Assembly (NCBI GenBank): GCA_963699015.1
Contig: CAVOSX010000008.1
Coordinates: 248,001 to 312,000 of the forward strand
Length of the DNA: 64,000 nucleotides
Direction: 5' to 3'
Origin: PALSA-505 sp963699015
Lineage (GTDB): Bacteria > Actinomycetota > Actinomycetes > Streptosporangiales > Streptosporangiaceae
A program made the translations under genes and the position numbers. The notes beneath the pieces are model-generated. The model searched no databases. It was not told the origin of the DNA and saw nothing but the letters and a program-made list of their open reading frames with translations. The first letter of the stretch is position 1. Each line of letters opens with the position of its first letter. Positions 8,912 through 17,439 of this stretch are shown here, piece by piece.

Positions 8912-9174
8912 CCGTCTTGCCCTCGCTCGCGTGGCAGGCGGTATTGCGCGGCGTCAGCGTCGGGTTCAATGCGCAGGCCGTCCAGGTCGCGGATGACGTC
9001 GAGGAGGCGTTCGTCTGCGTAGCGTTCGAGGTAGATGGTGACGTCCCAGGCGTCGGCGTTGGCGTCGATGATGATACGGCGGATGTTGTCGGGCTGCTCT
9101 TCGATGACGCCGGCGTCGTGCAGCGCCTGGGCGAGCTGACTGGGCAGGATGCGTGCGCGGCGTGCATGGGTCAT
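8908..9174 (-). CDS. hypothetical protein, 88 residues
   Basis: From ATG 9174 the product begins MTHARRARILPSQLAQALHDAG and continues as an alternating helical and beta pattern (RRIIIDANADAWDVTIYLERY, LLDVIRDLDGLRIEP). The composition is that of a folded acidic cytoplasmic protein and the codon third positions are GC-rich, which supports coding. An upstream ATG at 9216 is possible. No family recognised and no partner; it lies in a gene-poor accessory stretch. Confidence 0.45.
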   Translation of the reverse strand: MTHARRARILPSQLAQALHDAGVIEEQPDNIRRIIIDANADAWDVTIYLERYADERLLDVIRDLDGLRIEPDADAAQYRLPRERGQDG

Positions 9175-9834
9175 GTAGTCAGCCTGCCCGCGCCAAAGGC
9201 TCTGAAAGCCACCCATAGCGGGCAGCCGTCGGCCGACGCGATCGCGGCGACCCGCACCGCGGGCAGGCCGGCGGTAATACTTCGCGGCGGCTGAGGTCTA
9301 CGGTGGCTGGCGAGTGCGGGCCAGCTTGTGCTCCGCGGCTGGAATCTGGCACTCGATGGTCCTCCGACGGCTGGGGCCCGGCACGACTGCCGGGCGGAAC
9401 CGGGTCTGATCTTGCGGCCGCGCAGATCAGGATGTGATCACGATGGACTGACCGACCGGGGTCGCGGCCATGGCGGCGTTCGCGGCACGGCCTGGCCAAC
9501 GCTGTACGGCCTGGCCAATGCGGACGGGTTCTGAGCACTGTCAACCTCTGGGCAGGGAGGCAGACCCGCTGGGCTTCGGGGGCGGGCTCCGGGGTGACTC
9601 TCCATGATCATGCGCGCTACAAGGCCGTTCTAGCCCGGACGTACGGGACCGTCACGCCGATCTCGAACCGAACCGCATGGACATCTGAAGTAAACTCGAG
9701 GACACTCCACTCCGAGTCACCACGGGCCCGCCCGGAGGTACGAACGAGGACCAGGGCCTGCGACTCGCAGTGACTCGCGTGATCGTACCCAGCTCATGCG
9801 GTCGGCGGCGGGCGGTACCGCAGGAGAAGAGATC
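9175..9834. other. gene-poor stretch
   Basis: About 660 bp with only short, Arg/Pro-rich open frames on both strands. No repeat, RNA or conserved domain was recognised. Confidence 0.4.
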
Positions 9835-10152
9835 ATGACCGCGATCAGGGCAGTGAGCATTGCGCCTCGTCAGAGTGCTTCACAACAAAATGGCCTGCCC
9901 CAGCTTGTGCCTTATGTGTACAGGCAGCAGGCGCGCCGCAATAGCTATGCCGCGCGCATAGCCCGGCGGAATGTCCAAGGAGCGGGCCAGCCACCTGCCG
10001 CTTTGCCCCGGCCGAGGGTCACTGGGCCGCAGGCTCCGACAGGAACTACCGCGCAGGTTAACCTCGTCGACTCAGCCGGCGGCTGGGCCGAGATTCTCAC
10101 GGTTGCTCACGGCGCGCTTCACCGTGCTGACCTGGAACGGCGTCGGTCCTAG
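9835..10152 (+). CDS. hypothetical protein, 105 residues (weak)
   Basis: The ATG at 9835 is preceded by AGGAGAAGAG, a good ribosome site. The product starts MTAIRAVSIAPRQSASQQNG and is basic and low in hydrophobic residues; no domain is recognised. A competing minus-strand frame (10338 to 10072) containing WVELRTRDGRHRWTAPWLL overlaps its 3' part, and I cannot decide which is real. Confidence 0.3.
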   Translation: MTAIRAVSIAPRQSASQQNGLPQLVPYVYRQQARRNSYAARIARRNVQGAGQPPAALPRPRVTGPQAPTGTTAQVNLVDSAGGWAEILTVAHGALHRADLERRRS

Positions 10153-10591
10153 CGGGCGCGGGATCCCCTCCTCGGCACAGCCTGCATTGACGGCGGCCTG
10201 GACCACCGGGAGCAACCACGGGGCCGTCCACCGGTGACGCCCGTCCCGGGTTCTCAATTCCACCCACGCTCCAAGGCAGCGCCTTGCGGCGCCGCTGGCC
10301 CGGCGGTAGGCACGTCGGCCACGCGCCGCACGTGACACGACTAAGGTTGGCTCACGTGGCGGGCAAGGGTCCTGCTTCCGCCGTCTTCCTTAGCTCCCCA
10401 CCGCCCAGCTCGCAGTCGCCGTGTCCACGGCGGCGCTCCGAGTCGTCACTGCGTGATGGCTTCGCCAGCCCGGACCCGCGTCCGCTCACCGGAATTGCCG
10501 ACTGCGACTAAGACGCGGAAATCAGGCGCCGGAGCTTGGCCGTGACCATGACGCGGCTATCACGGTAGCGAGCATGAAGGGAGGCCGACGA
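10153..10591. other. intergenic stretch
   Basis: Contains the 5' part of the competing minus-strand frame mentioned for the preceding gene (start 10338) and otherwise nothing recognisable. Confidence 0.35.
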
Positions 10592-11518
10592 ATGACACGA
10601 CTACCAGAATCTGGTGCACGTCGTTACGGCAAGGTTTTTGATGAGATCGCGACCGAATACGACCGCCGCCGTCCGGCTTATCCTGACGAGCTCATCGACC
10701 AGGCCTGTCAGGTCGCGGGGATCGGGCGCGGTGATCATGTTCTTGAGGTCGGGTGTGGAAGCGGCCAGCTGACGCGCGGCCTTGTCGCTCGGGGCCTGCA
10801 CGTGACAGCACTCGAACCAGGCAAGAACCTGATAGCCCTGGCCAGGCAGAACCTGGAAGGTCCTGGGGAGGTTGAATTTACGAACGCTCAGTTTGAGGAT
10901 GCATCGCTTCCCCGCGGGAAGTTTCAGGCCGTGTTCTCTGCGTCCGCGTTTCACTGGATTGACCCTAAGGTCAGCTGGCAGCAGGCCGCCGACGTACTTG
11001 TTCCGGGTGGAACGCTCGCCCTGGTGCAATACTGCGGACTTGACGAGCCGCGTAGCAGGCGAGATCAGGAAGCAGCACTCGCTGCCGTGAGAAAAGTCGC
11101 CCCGCACATCGCCGCTCATTGGCCGAACTACAGGGATCTCGACGCAACGCTCGCTGGGATGGAGCAACGCCGCGGAAACGTCTCAGAGGTATGGGCTTGG
11201 CTCGGTAGCTACGACATAGGGCAAGATTATGCCGGCCGCTTGTTCGGTGATGTTCAGATGGCAGTCATGCCAAAGCTCATAGAGCAGACTCCGGACGAAC
11301 TCAATGCTCTCGTTAGCACGATGTCATTTTACGCTCGTCTTTCACCGGGCCAGCGTAACGCCCTCGAGCGTGAACACGAGGCCATTTATGAACGACTCGG
11401 GCGGCCGATTCGCGTCGGCATTGTTGCAGTTCTCGTCACGGCACGGCGCAGTACCGAGCGAGATGATAACCACGCGTCGCCTCAGGATACGCCGCCACCC
11501 CTAAGAAAAGTCTTTTGA
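10592..11518 (+). CDS. class I SAM-dependent methyltransferase
   Basis: 308 residues from ATG 10592, with GGGAGG 7-12 nt upstream. The N-terminus YGKVFDEIATEYDRRRPAYP is the usual lead-in of this family; motif I is DHVLEVGCGSGQLTRGL (residues 49-65), motif II ends in ALEPGKNLI, and SASAFHWIDP followed by LVPGGTLALVQY are motifs IV-VI. The target is not predictable. Codon third positions are visibly less GC-rich than in most of the window, suggesting acquisition. Its last 18 bases overlap the convergent SnoaL-like gene. Confidence 0.85.
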   Translation: MTRLPESGARRYGKVFDEIATEYDRRRPAYPDELIDQACQVAGIGRGDHVLEVGCGSGQLTRGLVARGLHVTALEPGKNLIALARQNLEGPGEVEFTNAQFEDASLPRGKFQAVFSASAFHWIDPKVSWQQAADVLVPGGTLALVQYCGLDEPRSRRDQEAALAAVRKVAPHIAAHWPNYRDLDATLAGMEQRRGNVSEVWAWLGSYDIGQDYAGRLFGDVQMAVMPKLIEQTPDELNALVSTMSFYARLSPGQRNALEREHEAIYERLGRPIRVGIVAVLVTARRSTERDDNHASPQDTPPPLRKVF

Positions 11519-11932
11519 GGGTTGGCCAGGGTTTTTCTCCCAGAAGGCTTCACAGTTCTCGGCATCGAGGTCAACGGTCCAGATCCGGTCCGCTTGCCCG
11601 TCCGGGCGAAGACGGAGGGTATATACCGCGAGGTTGTCGAACCGGTCGCCACCGGGCGCTGTTCCGGTCTCACGGATCAGGCAGATGGCCATGCGGTCAT
11701 CGGCGTAGACGCAATGGCCGTCCTGGTTAAAGGTATCGCCGAAGAACCCCGCGAACTCCATGAGCATGAGCGCCATGTCGTCCTTGCCGCGGGCGCGGTG
11801 CCAGGGCCCGGCGCCAGGGCCGTTTTCTATCAGGATGTCGTCGGCGTAGAAGTCGAAAGCGGGTGCGTAGTCGCCTTTCCGGACCGCATCGAGCACGGAC
11901 TGGGTGCGATCGAAGTTCGGGTGATTGGCCAT
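11501..11932 (-). CDS. SnoaL-like / NTF2-fold protein
   Basis: 143 residues starting MANHPNFDRTQSVLDAVRKGD. The order helix (VLDAVRKGDYAPAFDFYADD), then ENGPGAGPWHRARGKDDMALMLMEFAGFF, then strands CVYADDRMAICLIRETG and LAVYTLRLRPDGQADRIWTVD is the cone-shaped SnoaL/NTF2 fold used by small isomerases, cyclases and stress proteins. Length fits a single complete domain. Convergent with the methyltransferase, overlapping by 18 bp. Confidence 0.75.
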   Translation of the reverse strand: MANHPNFDRTQSVLDAVRKGDYAPAFDFYADDILIENGPGAGPWHRARGKDDMALMLMEFAGFFGDTFNQDGHCVYADDRMAICLIRETGTAPGGDRFDNLAVYTLRLRPDGQADRIWTVDLDAENCEAFWEKNPGQPSKDFS

Positions 11933-12134
11933 TTTGCGCCTCCACAGTCTCCTTGTACTAGCTAATGATCTGAACGAGCCGACCCGCGATGCAGGCTCAT
12001 GTCGTCAGTTGCGGAGGGGCTAGGAGCAGCCATTGCGCTAAGCGTGCACTAGCAATCAAGGCCGCCCCTCCCAGCCCCCGGCAGAGCGTGACCCGAATCC
12101 CGCAAAGCGATTCACTACACGTAGTCATCCCCCG

Positions 12135-12154
12135 GCCCTTGCGAAAGCAAGGGC
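12135..12154. other. perfect GNRA-capped hairpin in intergenic DNA
   Basis: GCCCTTGC and GCAAGGGC form an 8-bp stem capped by GAAA. It lies in the 359-bp gap between the SnoaL-like gene and the end of the GH5 gene, about 140 nt past the latter's stop. It could be a terminator without a U-tract or part of a small RNA; nothing else was seen in this gap. Confidence 0.4.
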
Positions 12155-12291
12155 TCATGGAGATCTCAACGGACTGTGGCCGAGCTCACGTGGAGACCGG
12201 ATGGAGATCGCGTGGAGATTCGCCACCGCGGCGCCCGGTTCTCCGGTTGCCCAACGTGAGCATGGTGGGACCGATGCCCCGATGTCTGTGG

Positions 12292-13494
12292 TCAAGGCAC
12301 CCAATGCGGCGGTCCGGGTACCCGGGTGCCGCCCAGGTAGGCGAACCAGTGCCGGATAAGGTAGCCGTCTCCCTGAGGCTCGAAGCTGACCGAGTAGAAC
12401 CCGTGACGCGCGCCATTCAGCGACCCGGGTGCCAGCGTCCAGGCCAGCATCCCGATTCCCAGGCGCTTCAGGTAGTGCATGTACCGGACCATGAGAGGCC
12501 GCGCGACCTGGTCGTTGACCGCCGGGCCGCCCCAGTAGTAGCTGCCGACGTAGTTGGCGAACTCCCCGTCCATCACCGGGATGCCCCGGGCGGCGAGGTA
12601 GCCGAACGCGGCATTCCAGGTTGACGGGTTAATCGGGGCGTCCCATCCCCACGGGGAGCCTGCGTGGTGGAAGTCGTAGACGATGTTGCTGCCCTTGAGC
12701 AGCGGCACGTCTTCCAGGGTGCTGCCCCAGCGGATGCCCTCCACCCAAAGCTGGTTGTAGGCGCCGTAGCGGCGGATGTAGTTCACCAGCGGCTGGAAGT
12801 CGTCGTACCACTGCTGCCATGAGCAGCGCCTCGGCTCGTTGAACAGGTCGAAGATGACGCGTGGCTTGCTGCCGTAGTAGTACATCATGTGCCGCCAGAA
12901 CGCGAACGTGGCCATGGTGGGCAGCGGCTCGTTCTGCGCGTAGCCGGTGGACAACTCGGTCTGGTCGCTGATGACCACGACCAGGTGCTGCGCTAGCGCG
13001 TACTGCACCAGTTCACGCACATCGTGCATGTAATAGGTGTGGAAGACGTTGCCGTTGACGCCGACCAGCCGGTCCTGCATGACCTGCAACCCGACCGTGT
13101 TGCCGTACCAGTAGTGCTTGATGGCGTATATCTGGCGTTCCATCCGCTCGATGAGCGCGGGGGACATGACGTAGCTTTGCAGCCCGGACAGCACGACGCC
13201 GCGCGGCGCGCCGTGTGGCCACCGGTAGGGGTGCACCGACGCGATGGCGGGCTGGGCGCTGCCGAGCTGGCCAACTTCGTAGACGCCACCTGTCGCCACG
13301 GCGGCAGCGAGGGCCGCGACGAGCAGCGGGCGGCCGAAACGGGGCTTGCGAGGCCGACGCCGGGGGTGCCGCAGGTAACGGCCGCACCTGGGGCAGGCGC
13401 GGCCCGATCCTCTGGCGCGCGCTGCGGCGGACGGAGCGCCTGGGTTCCCTGGCTGCTTAACTCGGGTCATTACGCATGGCCTTGTGAGCTTCAT
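12292..13494 (-). CDS. membrane-anchored or secreted GH5-type glycoside hydrolase
   Basis: 400 residues (a start at 13470 is equally possible). The N-terminus is Arg-rich with one CPRCG motif, followed by a single hydrophobic segment (about 56-70) and then a TIM-barrel domain. VIFDLFNEP carries the acid/base Glu220 and IPVMDGEF the nucleophile Glu311, the two glutamates of clan GH-A family 5; HYWYGNTVGLQV and DFHHAGSPWGW are further conserved core elements. Likely a cellulase/endoglucanase-type beta-glycosidase acting outside the cytoplasm. It is divergent from the sigma-factor gene across 226 bp. Confidence 0.82.
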   Translation of the reverse strand: MKLTRPCVMTRVKQPGNPGAPSAAARARGSGRACPRCGRYLRHPRRRPRKPRFGRPLLVAALAAAVATGGVYEVGQLGSAQPAIASVHPYRWPHGAPRGVVLSGLQSYVMSPALIERMERQIYAIKHYWYGNTVGLQVMQDRLVGVNGNVFHTYYMHDVRELVQYALAQHLVVVISDQTELSTGYAQNEPLPTMATFAFWRHMMYYYGSKPRVIFDLFNEPRRCSWQQWYDDFQPLVNYIRRYGAYNQLWVEGIRWGSTLEDVPLLKGSNIVYDFHHAGSPWGWDAPINPSTWNAAFGYLAARGIPVMDGEFANYVGSYYWGGPAVNDQVARPLMVRYMHYLKRLGIGMLAWTLAPGSLNGARHGFYSVSFEPQGDGYLIRHWFAYLGGTRVPGPPHWVP

Positions 13495-13720
13495 GTGCGT
13501 AAGACGCGATGGCCGTGACTGAGGTCACGGCAGGCGCCATGGGTGATTTCATCCCCGTTTCCTCCCCGGCCGGCGCGGGCGGGCTCATCACTGACCAGGC
13601 GAAATCGTACGTCCGGCAACACTGACGCGTGGCCAATCGCGCGGGTTGCTTCCGTGACAACGCAACATATTGCCGCTGGACTGCATCTACTGGGTGAAGG
13701 CACTCTCGCGCGGAGGTCCG

Positions 13721-14233
13721 GTGAACTTCGAAGAATTCGCGGCCGACCGGCTGCCGGCTGTGCTGAACTTCGCCGCCGTGCTGACCGGTGACCGCGGCCT
13801 GGCCGAGGACGTGGTGCAGGAGGTACTGATCAGGGCGAACGCGCGATGGCAGGTGATCGGGAGCCTGCACCGGCCTGAGGCCTACGTCCGCAAGATGATC
13901 GTCAACGAGTACCTGGCCTGGCGGCGCCGGTCGTGGCGCTTGGTGCTGTCCGGCACGAGCTCCGACATCGCGGGCGTGCCCGCACCCGATCCTGCCGCCG
14001 GATATGCCGAACGCGAGGCGATGCTGGCCGAGCTGACCAGGCTGCCCCGGCGGCAGCGCGCGGTGGTGGTGCTGCGCTACTACGAGGGCCTTTCCGATCA
14101 GGAGATCGCCGACGTCCTGGGCTGCAAGCCGGGCACCGTACGGGGTCACGCTTCCCGGGCGCTGGCTGCGCTCCGGGTCGAGCTAACCAGGGCGCCGGCG
14201 CGCGGACCGGTTGCGATCAAGGAGGAGTTCTGA
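13721..14233 (+). CDS. SigE-family ECF RNA polymerase sigma factor
   Basis: 170 residues from GTG 13721, chosen because CGGAGG lies 4 nt before it and NFEEFAADRLPAVLNFA is the normal family N-terminus. Region 2 is seen in LAEDVVQEVLIRANARW and YVRKMIVNEYLAWRRR, region 4 in RLPRRQRAVVVLRYYEGLSDQEIADVLGCKPGTVRGHASRAL. It should direct RNA polymerase to a small regulon. The stop TGA (14231-14233) shares its A with the ATG of the next gene, so the two are translationally coupled and the neighbour is a candidate anti-sigma or signal protein. Confidence 0.9.
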   Translation: MNFEEFAADRLPAVLNFAAVLTGDRGLAEDVVQEVLIRANARWQVIGSLHRPEAYVRKMIVNEYLAWRRRSWRLVLSGTSSDIAGVPAPDPAAGYAEREAMLAELTRLPRRQRAVVVLRYYEGLSDQEIADVLGCKPGTVRGHASRALAALRVELTRAPARGPVAIKEEF

Positions 14234-15540
14234 TGCGAACCGGATCTGAAGGATCCAGCCGCACGGAAAACGACCTGCGGGCGGCGCTGCCGCTGCTCGA
14301 GCGTCATGCGCCGAGCGCGGATGCGGTGCTTCGCGCGGTGCGCGAGCGTGACGGCCGGCGCGCACCGGGCCTGGTTCGCCGTGATGATGCTGTGCCGCGG
14401 CGCTGGCCGGGGTGGCTGGCCCCGGTGGCCGCCGCGGCCGCCGTGGTTGGCGTGATCATCGCGTCGCTGGCCATCTCCGGCGTGCTCCTGCACCGCCCGG
14501 CCAGCACCGGCCCGGCGGACTCCTCGGGTGTGCTGGCCAAAGTGCCCCCGTACTTCGTCGCCATTGGCGAGAACGCCGGGCGTGCGGTGGTCGGCGCGAC
14601 CGCCGGCGGAGGCGTGCGAGGGACCATCGCGCCCCCCAGGCCGTACACGGCGTTCAGGTGGGTGGCAGCCGCCGGTGACGGCCGGACGTTCGTTCTTGCC
14701 GCCGGGGTCCGGCCCAAGCAGGGCACATCCGCACTGGACTGGGGGCCGGTCAGGTTTTACCGGCTGATCCTGGACCGGTCCGGTCATCCGGGCCGCCTGG
14801 CCGCCCTGCCCATCCCCCCGGAAAAGGCGACCATCACGGGCCTGGCGCTGTCCCCTGATGGCGCCAAGCTCGCCGTATCCCTTCTGCCCGCCCACGGCAA
14901 GACCGGCTCCGCCATTCAGGTCTTCTCGGTCGCGACCGGGGCCCGCCGGGAGTGGGTGTGGCCTGGCCCTGGAATGATCGGCGAGATCGCCATCGATGCG
15001 GGCGGCAGCGGCTCAAACTCGTGGCAGGCGGATAACCGGACGCTGATGTTCGAGGTGACCACCCGCGCCGGAAACGGGAACACACCCGGGCAGCTCCGCC
15101 TGCTCGACACCGCCGCCGCCGGCGGCAGGCTGCTGGCATCGAGCGCGCGGATCCCCATTCCGAGCAACGAGGTCGGCTGGCAACACAGCAACGCCGCGCA
15201 CCGCATCATCGGGATTCCGCTCATCACCGGCGACGGCACCAAAGTCGTCGCCCCGTTCTTCCACCTGTCCGCCCCGCCGCGGGTATTCGGTTTCACGATC
15301 ACCGAGTTCTCGGTGCGAACCGGGAAGCCCGTACAGGTCCTGTACCAGCGGCGGACCGGCACCGAGGCCGCCTCCACCAGCGTGTGGTGGGTGAACACCT
15401 CCGGTACCGCGATGATCGTCGGCCGGGGATCGGTAGTCGGCGTCCAGACCCCGACCACGTTCACCCCGCTGCCCCCCAGCACCCAGCGCCTGTTCATCCA
15501 GCGCCGATCGGGCTTCCTCCTCCGGGTGCCGGCCTGGTAG
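14233..15540 (+). CDS. membrane-anchored beta-propeller-like protein coupled to the sigma factor
   Basis: 435 residues, ATG overlapping the sigma-factor stop (TGATG), with GGAGGAG 8 nt upstream. Residues 1-58 are cytoplasmic and could contact the sigma factor; one transmembrane helix spans about 61-86; the remaining 350 residues carry repeated strand motifs (GLALSPDGAKLAVSLLP, QVFSVATGARREWVW, SSNEVGW-like) of a WD40/YVTN-type propeller. No zinc anti-sigma (HxxxCxxC) motif is present. In actinobacteria such proteins commonly follow SigE-type sigma genes, so a membrane-bound regulator of the sigma factor is the best inference. Confidence 0.65.
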   Translation: MRTGSEGSSRTENDLRAALPLLERHAPSADAVLRAVRERDGRRAPGLVRRDDAVPRRWPGWLAPVAAAAAVVGVIIASLAISGVLLHRPASTGPADSSGVLAKVPPYFVAIGENAGRAVVGATAGGGVRGTIAPPRPYTAFRWVAAAGDGRTFVLAAGVRPKQGTSALDWGPVRFYRLILDRSGHPGRLAALPIPPEKATITGLALSPDGAKLAVSLLPAHGKTGSAIQVFSVATGARREWVWPGPGMIGEIAIDAGGSGSNSWQADNRTLMFEVTTRAGNGNTPGQLRLLDTAAAGGRLLASSARIPIPSNEVGWQHSNAAHRIIGIPLITGDGTKVVAPFFHLSAPPRVFGFTITEFSVRTGKPVQVLYQRRTGTEAASTSVWWVNTSGTAMIVGRGSVVGVQTPTTFTPLPPSTQRLFIQRRSGFLLRVPAW

Positions 15541-15654
15541 GCGCGAAACGCCCAGCCGGCCGGCCAGCCGGCCCGTCGCAGCGTGAAGCTCTCGAGCTGT
15601 GCTGGCGGCCGAACGCGCGGTCGTGGAGCCGGGCGGGTGGTCGTCACGACGATG

Positions 15655-15824
15655 AGCTTCTGCGACGGCGCGCCGGTGCGATCGCGATCACGCCGGACGG
15701 GAAGACCCTCTACGCCGCCGCAGAGCACAAGGTCATCCCGATCAGCACTGCCACCAACACACCAGGCAAGCCCATCCCCGTCTCGATCCGAGTCGGTTTG
15801 CCGGGCGGCGTGGTCACGCCCTGA
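15655..15824 (+). pseudogene. fragment of a YVTN/YncE-type propeller protein
   Basis: The frame reads AIAITPDGKTLYAAAEHKV then PISTATNTPGKPIPVS and ends at 15824. This is exactly one blade of the actinobacterial YVTN repeat (ITPDGKTLYV...VIPI.TATNT.GK.I.V), without start or other blades. It probably derives from a duplication of, or deletion in, a propeller gene like the one just upstream. Confidence 0.6.
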
Positions 15825-15998
15825 CCTGCGCGGCAGCACGACCATGATCCCGGCGATCCCGAGCAGCCACCGCGGCGGCATCCGGGCGGGCGTAGGCGCC
15901 CAAGCGGGCACCGGCAGCCGGTACCGAACCGAGACGACCTGCCGAGCGCAGCCGGGTTAGGCTTTTCGTGTTGTTGCGCTGGCAAGGAGATGCTGCTG

Positions 15999-16421
15999 AT
16001 GGCAGGGCCGTGGCACCCGATGAGAGCGGGCATGGCTGGCCGCGGTCATCTGCGTGCATCCGACGCCGAGCGCGAGCAGGTGATCGACGCGCTCAAGAGC
16101 GCGTTCGTGTACGGCCTGCTGGGCAAGGACGATCTGTGCCTGCGCGCGGGCCAGGCGCTCTCGGCACGGACGTACACGGAGCTGGCCGCCTTGACCGCCG
16201 ACATCCCCGTTGGCCTGATCGCACCCCCGCCGCCGGCGATTCCCGGACGTTCCCGCAGGACGGTGAGCAAGAAGGTCATCGTGTGGGCCGCATGCCTCCT
16301 TATCCTGGGACCGGCCGTGGGGGCCGCTTTCCTCACCTTCTACGGCGGGTTCGTGGTCATGTTCGTGCTCGCGTTCATCGGGGCGACGGCGACCGCCAGC
16401 CCGCCTCGTGAGGGCGCCTGA
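15999..16421 (+). CDS. DUF1707 domain membrane protein
   Basis: 140 residues from ATG 15999, with AAGGAG 9 nt upstream (an ATG at 15990 is too close to it). HLRASDAEREQVIDALKSAF then GLLGKDDLCLRAGQALSARTYTELAALTADIP is the complete DUF1707 (SHOCT-like) domain. Pro-rich linker, then two closely spaced hydrophobic segments (IVWAACLLILGPAVGAAF and GGFVVMFVLAFIGATATA). DUF1707 proteins are small actinobacterial envelope proteins of unknown role. Convergent with the acetyltransferase gene. Confidence 0.88.
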   Translation: MAGPWHPMRAGMAGRGHLRASDAEREQVIDALKSAFVYGLLGKDDLCLRAGQALSARTYTELAALTADIPVGLIAPPPPAIPGRSRRTVSKKVIVWAACLLILGPAVGAAFLTFYGGFVVMFVLAFIGATATASPPREGA

Positions 16422-16478
16422 ACCGGCGCGCGCCTCAGCGACGACCACAGCGACCCAGCTGCGCACGTGCCGAAGGCG

Positions 16479-17009
16479 TCACCACACAGAGCCGTGCCGC
16501 CAGTCACAGGCAAGATCGCCCGACACGTCAACCGGTACCGACACCGGCAGAACGTAGATGGCGCCATCCTTATCCGCGGTGCGGCGGATCCCGTCCGGGG
16601 TGAGCGCGGACGAGGGTCCGCGCCACAGCTGCCACCCGCGCGAGGCGTAAAGGCGGCCGCCCTCGATGCTGGCGCCGAGCGCGCCGAGCTGATATGCCGA
16701 TCGCACGATTCGTTCCAGCACCGACATCATCGCTGCGCCGTGGCCGCGCCGCCGCCGGTCATCGCGCACCACGACGCCCTCGATGTATCCGGTGCGCAGC
16801 GCCCGGCCGCCGTGCAGCATGCGCCGCTGAACGACGCTGGCGTGGCCCACCAGAGCGCCATCGTCAACGACGAGCGCATGCACGCCGCCCAGCACGTTCT
16901 CGAAGGTGTCATCCGAGACGCCGCCGAAGGCCGCGTCCATCAAGACGCGGATGGCAGACCTCGTCCCGCAGTCAAGATCGGCGGTGTGGGCGGTTCGCAG
17001 CTCGATCAC
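16479..17009 (-). CDS. aminoglycoside 2'-N-acetyltransferase-like GNAT protein, AAC(2') family
   Basis: 176 residues from GTG 17009. Colinear with mycobacterial AAC(2')-I: ELRTAHTADLD, then AFGGVSDDTFENVLGGVHALV, VGHASVVQRRMLHGGRALRTGYIEGVVV, RRRGHGAAMMSVLE (acetyl-CoA loop), GALGASIEGGRLYASRGW, and the C-terminal DW that ends this family. The length (about 181 in M. tuberculosis) fits. The GTG overlaps the stop of the upstream zinc-ribbon gene (GTGA), supporting this start. Known members acetylate the 2'-amino group of aminoglycosides and are intrinsic chromosomal genes; whether this one acts on drugs is inference. Confidence 0.87.
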   Translation of the reverse strand: MIELRTAHTADLDCGTRSAIRVLMDAAFGGVSDDTFENVLGGVHALVVDDGALVGHASVVQRRMLHGGRALRTGYIEGVVVRDDRRRRGHGAAMMSVLERIVRSAYQLGALGASIEGGRLYASRGWQLWRGPSSALTPDGIRRTADKDGAIYVLPVSVPVDVSGDLACDWRHGSVW

Positions 17010-17281
17010 GTGCGAGCCGGGCAGCTCTCGTGTACCCACGTCCCGCTGACGCGCCTGCGAGCGTCCTGCCCGGGCGCTATGCGCTGTTCGCAGCGCCCGC
17101 AACCCTGGCCGACCGGACGCGCCGCGTTACCGTCCACGGCCGTAGCCGCCGCCTGCTCCAGGCCGAGCCCCACCGGGCGAGAGCTTGTCACGGGAACGCC
17201 GACCCCGCCAGGGCAGAAATGCTCGAGATGTGCCGCGCGTACCCGCTCGTCGATCTGCGTCTGGTCCTCCCAGCGCCCCAA
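17006..17281 (-). CDS. small zinc-ribbon-like protein coupled to AAC(2')
   Basis: 91 residues. The C-terminus holds CGRCEQRIAPGQDARRR and VHESCP, a CxxC...HxxxC arrangement of tiny actinobacterial zinc-binding proteins. The N-terminal half is unlike anything I know. The gene's reality is supported by its stop codon overlapping the start of the acetyltransferase by four bases (GTGA). It is divergent from the MerR gene, 158 bp away. The function is unknown; coupling suggests co-regulation with the acetyltransferase. Confidence 0.55.
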   Translation of the reverse strand: MGRWEDQTQIDERVRAAHLEHFCPGGVGVPVTSSRPVGLGLEQAAATAVDGNAARPVGQGCGRCEQRIAPGQDARRRVSGTWVHESCPART

Positions 17282-17439
17282 GTCAGTCCACCTCCGCTAA
17301 GGCCCCGTCGCGAGGCAGGAAGGACGCGCGGGCATGGATCAGAACGGCGAGCTCAGCCCAGCTTAGCGCCCGCAGGGCGGCGGCCCCCAGTGCGCATTGA
17401 CCGCTTGACTCTTCCGCTGCGTCAGCTGGTTGACTGACC

